Below, piece by piece: positions 8,499 through 16,245 of a stretch of 48,352 bases of DNA (positions are counted from its first letter, which is position 1; each line of letters starts with the position of its first letter). The DNA comes from an uncultured Shewanella sp. (lineage in GTDB: Bacteria > Pseudomonadota > Gammaproteobacteria > Enterobacterales > Shewanellaceae). Made by a program: the position numbers and the translations under genes. The notes beneath the pieces were generated by a model. It made no database searches and was not told the DNA's origin. It worked only from the letters and a program-made list of their open reading frames with translations. The stretch is taken from NCBI RefSeq assembly GCF_947491715.1, contig NZ_CANLKR010000038.1, forward strand, positions 1-48,352, read 5' to 3'.

Positions 8499-9190
8499 TA
8501 ACTCTTCCTCATAGATGATATTCGCTGAAATGGTTAACTTAATACAATCTTGTCTTTTTCTTTAGTGCTGAAAGGGCTTATAGTCGATGTTATATATTAA
8601 AAATGCATAAACTGAACCATGTTGAAAAATAAACGAAAAAATAAGTTAAAAAGTAGGAAGAATAATAAATACAATATATTTTTCAGTTTGTTATTGTAAA
8701 AGTGTTTGAGGAGGGGGAGTATGGAATCATTGACTTTTTATTATGACTTTGAATGAAGAGGTCGATATCAGCCATCTTGTGAACTAATGTGGTGGGATAT
8801 GACGAAAAAGGAGCTTATCAAGACATAAATGGACATTACCGATGAGTTTGATATTAGGATGTTCAGCTAAGGCTTTTTGTATTCATACTTACTGGAAAGT
8901 AAAAGCAGAGTGTTTTTTGCGATTTAGATTTACTTTTAATACAGCAGCCACTTTCTGCTCATAAAAGTCATCGTTATGATCTTCGCGTCCTACATTCTAA
9001 ATTGAGTGGGTGCGTTGTTAGTTGAACCTTGATTGGAATTAATTGCTGCCGCAGGCTGATGCAATGTGATTAACTATTTTACAGCAATGAGTTGGCCGTG
9101 TACTCTAGCTTAATGATCTGTTTAATAAAGAGTAAGCAGTCTGGCAGATTATCCTGCTGCTGTTTAATGAGCGCTTAGAAGTACTTAGAT
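8499..9190. other. Long AT-rich intergenic region
   Basis: 692 bases between the divergent oxygenase and GNAT genes. I find no frame with coding character, no RNA gene and no repeat. It should contain both promoters. The part from about 8800 to 9100 is less AT-rich and could be eroded coding sequence, but I cannot name a parent. Confidence 0.4.
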
Positions 9191-9667
9191 ATGAGTGAAA
9201 TTAAATTTGTAAGTTTCAATCAGGTAGATCCAGAGGATTTTCTACCTATTGTTAATGAGCAAGTGTTGAGAAAACACTTAGTTAATCATCCACTCTTTGA
9301 TTCTGTTAGCATCAAAGAATGGATTAACGGGAAAGCCCAAACAGAATTTATACCTGGCTGTCGTGTTCGAGCTGTATTCATAGGTGAGACACTTGCTGGC
9401 TGGTGTGGAATCCAACCAGACGATAATGGCTTTGAAATAGCGATTATTATCTCCAAAGAGTTTTGGGGTTTTGGTATATCAATATTCAGTTCCTTGATGT
9501 GCTGGGCCAAAGAGTTAGGGCATAGGGAAATATTGTTTCATCTACTTGAAACCCGTCCTGAATATAACGCCTTGAAAAGAAAGGCCACTAAAGTTCAAAA
9601 AACAAAACTTTTGGGTCGAAACTTTACGACCTATTTTATATCGATAGATAAGTGGTACGCAAAGTAA
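9191..9667 (+). CDS. GNAT-family N-acetyltransferase-like protein
   Basis: 158 residues. A central strand pair (LAGWCGIQPDDNGFEIAIII) and the following loop and helix (SKEFWGFGISIFSSLMCWA) fit the acetyl-CoA-binding core of GNAT enzymes, with GFG in place of the canonical Q/RxxGxG/A. This is the RimJ-like layout in which a short FEIAI strand precedes the pyrophosphate loop. The weakened CoA loop makes activity uncertain. The ribosome-binding site is weak. It stands alone on the plus strand between two minus-strand oxygenase-type genes, and the substrate cannot be inferred. Confidence 0.6.
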   Translation: MSEIKFVSFNQVDPEDFLPIVNEQVLRKHLVNHPLFDSVSIKEWINGKAQTEFIPGCRVRAVFIGETLAGWCGIQPDDNGFEIAIIISKEFWGFGISIFSSLMCWAKELGHREILFHLLETRPEYNALKRKATKVQKTKLLGRNFTTYFISIDKWYAK

Positions 9668-9756
9668 TTTGATTTTACTAGGATTAGCTCGCTTTCTTTT
9701 AGGCGAAATTAAAGAGAAACTCGATAGGCATCATATGGTATCGACAGGCCTTATGA

Positions 9757-10836
9757 TCACGAATGTTTTCTGAATATGAAAATATTACCCCCTTGAATAA
9801 AATTAAATCCCAGAATATTTTTGCTCTTAATGGGTGTAATCAACTCTAGGCTACCTTGTTTGAGTAGCGAGTATATTAATTCAGAAATTAATCTTGTGGC
9901 GTATCTCTTGCCAGGACAATACCTTTCGCCACCACTGAAGATATACTTTCCTGATCCAGTTAATTGACCATAGTGATTGAGCCCTGAAACATAAATTTGG
10001 CTATCATCTCCAACCCTCAAGGTTCCACTTATTACGGCATCGGTCGATAAGGCTTTATACATGATAGAGGCAATCAATTTTAGCGTATGCTGGTGGTTTT
10101 TATTATGCTGTATGTTTCTTTGTAAATCAGGAGATTTAGCGATCATCGCTAGTGTTTTTACGAGTGCGTTCGTAGTATTTAAACTTGCGCCAAAAAACAT
10201 ACCGAGCACACTTTTTTTATCTTTTAAGGGGAGATCACTCGCTTCGACGATGTCATAAATATTACTGCTGTACTTTTTAGATGAGACATCTTTGTTCATT
10301 AAACGAATAATGTGGCGTATTTTTCTTGATCTTGGAAACAACAAATGTTTTGCAATCGACCAAATGATGAAAGGAATAAAATAGGCGTACTTTCCTTCTT
10401 TTGAAAATGCATAACGTAAATCGCTATAAGTCACCCTGCTTGATATTTGATGTAAGTGAGGACATTCAAGAATTTTGTTAACGAGCGATACGTTAATCAT
10501 TTGGTATAAAATATCAGCATCCAACAATGTTATCTGAGCATTTAAAAAAACGGACAGTATTTCATTGTCGATAAAATGAGTATTTATTTTTAGTGCTTTG
10601 CCATCTAAATACCTGTTGACTTGTCGTTTAAGGTTTTTCCATGGTGTGGTTAATTCGGTAGCAGTGAATATGTTTGTGCCATCGAATATTATTTTAAATG
10701 CTTTTTGTTGAATGATGGGTTTTTTTGATAGTTTATTGACTACATATTCATGCGCTTTTATTGATCTGGCTTGAAAAATAAGCTTTCCATAGTTTTTAAC
10801 TTGTTTAAAAACCATATTTTTTGAATTAGCATTCAT
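9757..10836 (-). CDS. Short, divergent cytochrome P450-like protein lacking ExxR
   Basis: 359 residues, against roughly 400 or more for bacterial P450s. The heme loop is clear: FSGGERYCPG with C307 as the thiolate ligand, matching FxxGxRxCxG. The I-helix has FFGASLNTTNA (residues 215-224), like the A/GGxxTT oxygen-activation motif. The K-helix region (IASIMYKALSTDAV, residues 255-268) lacks the glutamate and arginine of ExxR. The N-terminal region seems shortened. AAGGAT nine bases upstream supports the start. It may be an active but unusual monooxygenase, a peroxygenase-like variant or a degenerate gene. It lies about 1.3 kb upstream of the oxygenase group on the same strand, separated by the GNAT gene. 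Confidence 0.62.
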   Translation of the reverse strand: MNANSKNMVFKQVKNYGKLIFQARSIKAHEYVVNKLSKKPIIQQKAFKIIFDGTNIFTATELTTPWKNLKRQVNRYLDGKALKINTHFIDNEILSVFLNAQITLLDADILYQMINVSLVNKILECPHLHQISSRVTYSDLRYAFSKEGKYAYFIPFIIWSIAKHLLFPRSRKIRHIIRLMNKDVSSKKYSSNIYDIVEASDLPLKDKKSVLGMFFGASLNTTNALVKTLAMIAKSPDLQRNIQHNKNHQHTLKLIASIMYKALSTDAVISGTLRVGDDSQIYVSGLNHYGQLTGSGKYIFSGGERYCPGKRYATRLISELIYSLLKQGSLELITPIKSKNILGFNFIQGGNIFIFRKHS

Positions 10837-11310
10837 TCTTCAAATCCTTTTGAGTATAGTGTTATCGATGATGACAGACTAAAATCAAATTGTTTTTGGT
10901 CGATAATTATGCAGATGGATAGTAAAAGTTAAGCCTAATTTCATCGTTTAGATATTCGACGGAGGTTTACGTTTGAAGGTTAACACGATGAATGCCCCTA
11001 TAAAAAGTGATGCTTGTTCTTCTTATCTCCCAAACTGGATCATATAAAGCTTAGCTGAAGCATGTTGGAAAGCAAAAGCAAAAGCAAAAGCAAAAGCAAA
11101 AGCAAAAGCAAAAGCAAAAGCAAAAGCAAAAGCAAAAGCGATAACGAATGTGATAATACATGACTGCTAGAGATATCATAGGTACAGTATTAACAACAGC
11201 GAAGCAAGAAAGTCGTTAGGTCATCACTCTGTCATGATCGATTAATTAAATAATGATGTTGGGCGTATTTAGTGGTTATAATGTCGAAAAACTTGTAGTG
11301 GCAGTAAATC
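10837..11310. other. Intergenic region
   Basis: 474 bases between the divergent P450-like gene and the small secreted protein gene. Apart from the AGCAAA tandem array I see no gene or RNA. Both promoters must lie here. Confidence 0.5.
11071..11139. repeat. Tandem hexamer repeat (AGCAAA)11
   Basis: Eleven perfect AGCAAA units at 11071-11136 followed by AGC. The array is intergenic, about 170 bp upstream of the small secreted protein gene and 235 bp upstream of the P450-like gene start. Perfect units point to slippage. Confidence 0.95.
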
Positions 11311-11604
11311 ATGAAGAACATTATTATGTTAATTATGCTTTTAGGCGTTATTCCTGTTTCATTTGCGGATGCTAATCGGGAGCCAAAAAATGAATTTCGA
11401 GTGTATGTTTGTACATTGAGTCCGTTTCAAGATATTTTTGCTGATGTGGGTATTACAGAAAATATTGCTCGGTATAAAGTACAACAAGATTGCGAAAAAT
11501 CCCAAGGAGAAAATAGTATTTTTTGTCAGTCACGAAAAGCCCAATGCAATGAGTCCTTGATAACTATCGGCATTACTTTTAACAGAAGCCATAGTCGAGA
11601 CTAA
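11311..11604 (+). CDS. Small secreted cysteine-containing protein of unknown function
   Basis: 97 residues. A hydrophobic signal peptide (MKNIIMLIMLLGVIPVSFA) is followed by a mature part of about 78 residues with four cysteines, consistent with disulfides in the periplasm. I recall similar small proteins with a YVCTLSPFQD-like motif in Shewanella but know no function for them. A hairpin with a following T-rich run lies just after the stop. The periplasmic rhodanese follows in the same direction; a shared role in thiol chemistry is only a guess. Confidence 0.65.
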   Translation: MKNIIMLIMLLGVIPVSFADANREPKNEFRVYVCTLSPFQDIFADVGITENIARYKVQQDCEKSQGENSIFCQSRKAQCNESLITIGITFNRSHSRD

Positions 11605-11610
11605 GCGAAA

Positions 11611-11641
11611 TCATCATCCTATTTGATGATGTTGTATTTTT
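11611..11641 (+). terminator. Probable rho-independent terminator
   Basis: CATCATC and GATGATG form a seven-base stem with a six-base loop, followed by TTGTATTTTT. It lies seven bases after the stop of the small secreted protein gene. Confidence 0.5.
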
Positions 11642-11671
11642 GTTCATGACTGTGTTATTCGGTTGACTGTA

Positions 11672-11700
11672 AAATGCTTCTGGGAATTAAAGAAGCATTT
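11672..11700. promoter_or_regulatory. Perfect 9-bp inverted repeat upstream of the rhodanese gene
   Basis: AAATGCTTC and GAAGCATTT are separated by 11 bases. There is no T-tract after it, so an operator or RNA hairpin is more likely than a terminator. It lies about 80 bases before the proposed TTG start of the rhodanese gene. Confidence 0.35.
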
Positions 11701-11780
11701 GGAATGTTGAGGTGGCAATAAATTGGGGCTTAAAGTGGCTCATTATTGCTGAAAATGATCATTTAAAGGGAGTTTATTCA

Positions 11781-12137
11781 TTGTTTAAATTTATTAAATA
11801 TAATATGCATGGGAAAATATTTGGCCAACTTTTATTGTTATTGGTCGCGGTTAATTTTAGCCCTTTGTCGTTTGCGGACATCATTTGGATCGATGTACGC
11901 AGTCAAGTGGAGTATGATATTGATCATATTGTAGGGGACGTTCGCATTACACACGACAATATTGTTCAAGGTGTGAGTGATATCTTGGTAGATAAAAATA
12001 CGGATATTTATTTGTATTGTCGCAGTGGCAGGCGGGCAGGGATTGCCATGTTAGCGTTAAAAGAAGCGGGCTATACTCAGGTCTCCAATAAAGGTGGCAT
12101 TATCGATGTGCGTAAAGCACGCGGCTTAAATGAGTAA
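11781..12137 (+). CDS. Periplasmic single-domain rhodanese (PspE-like)
   Basis: 118 residues from the proposed TTG at 11781, which has AAAGGGAG eight bases upstream. That start leaves a good signal peptide ending at PLSFA. Other possible starts are GTG 11712, which would spoil the signal peptide, and ATG 11805. The domain runs from IIWIDVRSQVEYDIDHI to the active loop YLYCRSGRRAG, where the cysteine carries the persulfide. Such proteins transfer sulfane sulfur in the periplasm; the physiological acceptor is usually unknown. It converges with the EEP enzyme gene. Confidence 0.8.
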   Translation: MFKFIKYNMHGKIFGQLLLLLVAVNFSPLSFADIIWIDVRSQVEYDIDHIVGDVRITHDNIVQGVSDILVDKNTDIYLYCRSGRRAGIAMLALKEAGYTQVSNKGGIIDVRKARGLNE

Positions 12138-12255
12138 GAAAATTGTTTAAAGATAAAAACTAGAGTCGTTAGCATTGACGAGCCTGACTGCTCATAGGAG
12201 TTTATCTTATTTATTAAATAATACTAACGGAGGTGAGCATCGTTGGTGCATTCTC

Positions 12256-12276
12256 GTTGGGGGAGAAGCCCCCAAC
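12256..12276. terminator. Hairpin between convergent genes
   Basis: GTTGGGGG-AGAAG-CCCCCAAC is a perfect eight-base, GC-rich stem between the convergent rhodanese and EEP genes. No T-tract follows in either direction, so it may weaken readthrough rather than act as a classic terminator. Confidence 0.5.
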
Positions 12277-12335
12277 ATTATGACTAGTTACTTTAGTAGG
12301 TTCGTATTTTTAACATATTGATCATACAGAGTTGA

Positions 12336-13469
12336 TTATCGGGCCGCATGATTAGTCCATCGTAATGTTGTGACTAACGGATGATGATCACTGATGGTCT
12401 GTTTGACTTCTTTTTCATTTTCTACACGAAAAGAAAATTGGTTATTGCCACGAAAAGCCAGATGATCAACACCTGAGCATTTTTTTTCTTTATTAGAGTA
12501 TGTTGGTCCAGCTATATCACAAGCCCAAGTGAGCCCTAAATTAGAAGCAAAAGTTCCTCCAGCAGATGCCCCTCCTTGTGCTTGATTATTATCAATCCAA
12601 GAATTGAAATCTCCCATTACAATAACGGGATTACCTTGTGATTTAGAGGCGATAAAGGCTTCTAATTGGTTAAATTGACTTTGTTTTACTGCCCCTTGTG
12701 CAGTATCCATATGTGTATTATATACATCAATAAAAAGATCATTTGCGAGATAAACCCTTGCAAACGTAAAGCCTTTTTCGGTTTCACAGTCAGGGCTGGA
12801 TGTTAAGTTAGCAACAAGCATTAAATAAGTACCGTGACACTTATTATATTTTACATGTTCTTGTCGAGCAGCAAATGGGTACTTTGATATTAAAGATAAA
12901 CCATCTCCAAAGGTACTAGCATTTCCTTGAAAGTGGTCACTTAAATAAGGATATTTTGTCTTATTAATCTTTGACATAATGGCATTGTTTCTTACCCAGT
13001 TTTCTTGTAGTCCTATAATATCCCAACCACTATCATTGATAATTTGAGTCGAGATCCTCCCCGCAGTTTCATTTGAAATTCCATTTAATTTAACCGGAAA
13101 TCCTTTCACATTAAAAATAGCGATTTTTAATTCACCGTCGCTTTCTGCAAAAAAACTTGGTTGTTGAAATTTGTGTCCTCCGGATGAGCGATATCCTTCT
13201 GCACTCGCGTCATTTAATATGTCGTAATACTTAAGAGCATCTTCAATCGTCTTTATTGTATTTTTTGCTCCACTGACAACATTCTTAACGGGAGAGATTA
13301 TTTTTTTATTAACTGCACTTCCGATTGCTTCTCCGCCAGTTTTTGTTTGCTTTATACTATTGCTTACACCTTGTTCAATACTCTTCCAAGTATTAAATAA
13401 ATTCGCATTGACATTTAGACTGACCCCAATAAAACAGACTATTATTGATATTTTTGTTGTTTTTCTCAT
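12336..13469 (-). CDS. Secreted endonuclease/exonuclease/phosphatase-fold enzyme (sphingomyelinase C-like)
   Basis: 377 residues: a signal peptide to about residue 23, then an amphipathic, lysine-rich linker to about residue 90, then the EEP domain. Catalytic and metal residues fit the fold: FNVKG (near 119), LQE156, H253-M-D255, D287-F-N289 and D361-H362 in SDHHP. The family includes DNase I-like nucleases, phosphoinositide phosphatases and bacterial neutral sphingomyelinases. The secreted form and the DGLSLISKYP stretch favour the sphingomyelinase-like branch, but substrate is uncertain. A phospholipase of the sphingomyelinase D type is 8 kb away. The upstream spacer is AT-rich. Confidence 0.75.
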   Translation of the reverse strand: MRKTTKISIIVCFIGVSLNVNANLFNTWKSIEQGVSNSIKQTKTGGEAIGSAVNKKIISPVKNVVSGAKNTIKTIEDALKYYDILNDASAEGYRSSGGHKFQQPSFFAESDGELKIAIFNVKGFPVKLNGISNETAGRISTQIINDSGWDIIGLQENWVRNNAIMSKINKTKYPYLSDHFQGNASTFGDGLSLISKYPFAARQEHVKYNKCHGTYLMLVANLTSSPDCETEKGFTFARVYLANDLFIDVYNTHMDTAQGAVKQSQFNQLEAFIASKSQGNPVIVMGDFNSWIDNNQAQGGASAGGTFASNLGLTWACDIAGPTYSNKEKKCSGVDHLAFRGNNQFSFRVENEKEVKQTISDHHPLVTTLRWTNHAAR

Positions 13470-14289
13470 CTTATTATCCTTTTTTATTGTCGTTATCAGT
13501 GCTATCCCTTTGTTAAGTAATCAACTTAACAAGTGTAACACTTATGAGTATAAGTAAACTAACATATACTTAATTACTACCCGAGATACATAATGTTAAT
13601 GAAAGATTAATCTTTATTTAATAATTTGTGTCATCCTTGTTGTTTGATTCGAAGATCCACTGTGATATCAGGCTTGTTGGCTTTCGAGGATACCGATGAC
13701 CAAGGAAAAGGTATTTTAATCACGGCGAAACCGGCGTTGCTTCATCTTTTGAGCCTTTTATCTTAATAAAAAGATTTAAAAATGAGCTAAATAGATTTAT
13801 TCAGATCTTGTTTGATATAAAGAGTGAGGACAAAGTTTGCGGTTTCTTGCTAATAAATTATTGCTTATCCATGGTGAAATCCATTGTTGTTCCTCTGCAT
13901 TCATCTGAACACAGCATTTGTTCGTCCTTAAACATTAGGTGGGTAGAGGCTAGGTTTGAACTCAAGCTGAGAATAGTGACATCATTAGGTTCTGTTCTAA
14001 CATCTCGCTCCGACAATTCAGGTATAAATCATGATCGAAGACTTTATTGATCCTAAATAACCTACGCGAATTTTTTGTTAGGGCCCATGCATTACTCGAA
14101 TGAGCTCATTAATCTATTATGTTTTTTAGATATTTGACTTTATTTATATTAGCTTGCGGGGAATTTTGTCTTTATGATAGTTGCAAACAGATATAAATAA
14201 TTTGTTTTTATTTCAGTCGGTAATGGTGTAGATTATGTCATCGTTCGATTATAATCGATTTAGTTCCTTCCACTGTCAGATAGTCAATC
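13470..14289. other. Long intergenic region with dispersed-repeat remnant
   Basis: 820 bases between the divergent EEP and GT25 genes. The 80-residue frame at 13808-14050 has no coding character. Bases 13936-13980 resemble the inverse of about 3450-3495. Around 13690-13760 the bases read like eroded coding sequence, but no family is recognisable. Confidence 0.45.
13936..13980 (-). repeat. Diverged dispersed repeat (mate at about 3450-3495)
   Basis: The reverse complement of this segment (ATTCTCAGCTTGAGTTCAAA, then C(C)TAGCCTCTACC) aligns with ATTCTCGGCTTAGGTTCAAA, then CGTCGCTCTACC, at about 3465-3495. The match is imperfect but runs for about 40 bases in two gene-free regions. Confidence 0.4.
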
Positions 14290-15045
14290 ATGAAATGTTT
14301 CGTTATTAGTTTAAAAACAGCAAGTAAAAGGCAGTCTCATATTAATCAAGCTTTCTCTGCACAAGGGATCCCCTTTGAATTTTTTGATGCCATTACTCCC
14401 GACATCAACGATGCTGAGGCATCTCGTTTAAAGCTTGTTATTAAGAATACTTCATTGAGTCAAGCTGAGGTATCTTGCTTGTTAAGTCATGTTGCTATTT
14501 TACAAAAAATAGTCGATGAATCTATTCCTTATGGGGCCATATTTGAAGATGATATTCATTTGGGTAAAGGCGCCGATCGGTTTCTATGTGATGATAACTG
14601 GATCCCGCCTACTATGGGATTAATTAAGCTTGAAAAGTTTAATAATATTGCCAGAGGGCAATTTGGTAGTTCAATTAAACTCGATTCAAAAACTGAACTC
14701 TTTAGGCTTAAAGGTCGGCATTTAGGAGCGGCAGGTTATATTGTCAGTCATGAAATGGCACGTCAATTATTGAATGAGCTAAGTCAATATGATTCGTTAG
14801 GTGCAATAGATAAAATTATTTTTGAAGAGTTTATTATTGATAACAAGATTGATGTTTTTCAGTTGCAGCCCGCTATTTGTGCACAAGATAGTATTTTTAA
14901 TGTCAAAAATACCACGCTTCACAGTGGATTGAATGCTGATCGTATTGTACCCAAAAAGCAGAAGATAAGTTTATTGAAAAGGTTTAAGCGTGAGTTTGAT
15001 CGCGCAGTGAGTCGTCGTATCGATTTCGATAATTATAATATTTAA
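14290..15045 (+). CDS. Glycosyltransferase family 25 (LPS/LOS type)
   Basis: 251 residues. The start KCFVISLKTASKRQSHINQAF is the typical GT25 N-terminus. Further motifs are FEFFDAITPD, the conserved SLSQAEVSCLLSHVAI segment and the acidic GAIFEDDIHLG, which should coordinate the donor nucleotide. GAAGYIVSHEMA fits the later family block. These enzymes usually add galactose or a related sugar to lipooligosaccharide at the cytoplasmic face of the inner membrane. It is a single gene without other LPS genes beside it, so acceptor and donor are unknown. The sugar-nucleotide genes at 5.0-6.6 kb might supply a donor, but nothing in the sequence shows this. Confidence 0.85.
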   Translation: MKCFVISLKTASKRQSHINQAFSAQGIPFEFFDAITPDINDAEASRLKLVIKNTSLSQAEVSCLLSHVAILQKIVDESIPYGAIFEDDIHLGKGADRFLCDDNWIPPTMGLIKLEKFNNIARGQFGSSIKLDSKTELFRLKGRHLGAAGYIVSHEMARQLLNELSQYDSLGAIDKIIFEEFIIDNKIDVFQLQPAICAQDSIFNVKNTTLHSGLNADRIVPKKQKISLLKRFKREFDRAVSRRIDFDNYNI

Positions 15046-15158
15046 GCCAGATCATCAAGATCATAACAGCCTTGATCATAGGAAAGTCTTTTTATACTCG
15101 CTTGATCAGGCTTTTCTTGGCGTGTTTTTTATGTACTGTTTTGATCAACTAAAGAGAA

Positions 15159-15908
15159 ATGATGATTGAGATTGAATACCGTATAGGTGAACTCAAAACG
15201 TCGATGTTTGTGGGAGAAGCGCACTCTTTTTACCTTATCACTGAAATATGGGTAAAGGCGGTCGATCTTAATGTTGGCGATAAAATCCTAGCTTGCGATG
15301 GTAGCATAGCAAAAATAGCCCAGCTTAATCCCATCGAGGTTGCGCAGCATTACGGTGATTTAAGAGCGAGTCATAACCATCTTTATTTTATGACCGTCGG
15401 TGAGGGGTTACCGGCTCATCCTTCTATGACTTTTCCCATAGAACCTGTTATGAAGGAGAGGGCTTGTTTTTCTGTCATGGATGGTACTCCTACGGATCCA
15501 TTAGAACGTATTCCCTTTGATTTAGCTGATAGGCCTTCTAAGTTTGCAGATGGAAGTTCCACTGCATACCACAGTGGTCCTTGGGCAGCGGCTCGATATT
15601 TGGATTGTGATTTAGATCTCAATAAAGCTATTATTGGTTGGGGGTGTGCTACAGAGACTATGTGTGCTGAAGATGCCGCCTTGCATGATTTGCAGAATAA
15701 GTTGGGCAGTAGGGTTGAATTACATCGTGGAAATGTGACAATTTCACATGCTTATATTAGAAAATATACCAGAAAGGGCCGTTTTGTGAATAGAATGAGC
15801 CCTTGTTTTTATTGCCGAGAAAATTACGGTAGTGCACTTAATGACACTTCGTTGGGGAAAAGTGTACTGCATAAAGTAGACAGAGGTTTTTTGCCTATAA
15901 AGCCTTAG
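15159..15908 (+). CDS. Stand-alone HINT-plus-deaminase protein (polymorphic-toxin tip-like)
   Basis: 249 residues, no signal peptide. Residues 20-90 resemble the later half of a pretoxin HINT domain: WVKAVDLNVGDKILACDGS followed by strands ending NHLYFMTVGEGLPAHP. Residues 155-225 carry a cytidine-deaminase-type zinc site: C169-A-E171 (TMCAEDAAL) and P215-C216-x-x-C219 (MSPCFYCRENYG). In this superfamily C/H-A-E supplies one zinc ligand and the proton-shuttle glutamate, and PCxxC the other two ligands. HINT-then-deaminase is the order at the C-terminus of many secreted polymorphic toxins. Here there is no delivery domain upstream and no visible immunity gene downstream. ATG 15159 has AAAGAGA just before it. 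It could be an orphan toxin cassette or a domesticated deaminase. Confidence 0.62.
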   Translation: MMIEIEYRIGELKTSMFVGEAHSFYLITEIWVKAVDLNVGDKILACDGSIAKIAQLNPIEVAQHYGDLRASHNHLYFMTVGEGLPAHPSMTFPIEPVMKERACFSVMDGTPTDPLERIPFDLADRPSKFADGSSTAYHSGPWAAARYLDCDLDLNKAIIGWGCATETMCAEDAALHDLQNKLGSRVELHRGNVTISHAYIRKYTRKGRFVNRMSPCFYCRENYGSALNDTSLGKSVLHKVDRGFLPIKP

Positions 15909-16245
15909 GCTTGTTGAAATAATTTAACGTTATTACCTGATGAAAGTATTGTCGCGTGTTAGTATTGAGCTCACCGTCGTTCATTTCCGTATATTTTCGA
16001 CTTAAATATCAGATGGGATGACGTCGCTCAAGGTTTGAAAGCAAGTTGAACATCACTGCACCACATAAGCTCTGCCTGATGTGCCATTTTCACAAATTGC
16101 TGCAGAAAATATCACCAAAATTTAACAGGCTCAAGTAACAAATATTATGTTACTAAAGAATGAATGATTTAATGGTTACTCTCCCTTTATAGTGACAATG
16201 TTAGGCGCTTTGGTCATTTGTTTGAAACCATTAAGGGGTTGTCAT
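15909..16245. other. Intergenic region
   Basis: 337 bases between the deaminase-like gene and the M15 peptidase gene. No gene large enough to be an obvious immunity protein is visible on either strand. A short inverted repeat (AGTAAC...GTTACT) lies near 16134-16154. Confidence 0.45.

Noticed and set aside
13808..14050. 80-residue frame between the EEP and GT25 genes
   Set aside because: No coding character; it overlaps the dispersed-repeat remnant.
15909..16245. Possible immunity gene after the HINT-deaminase
   Set aside because: No open frame of reasonable size with start signals was seen on either strand.
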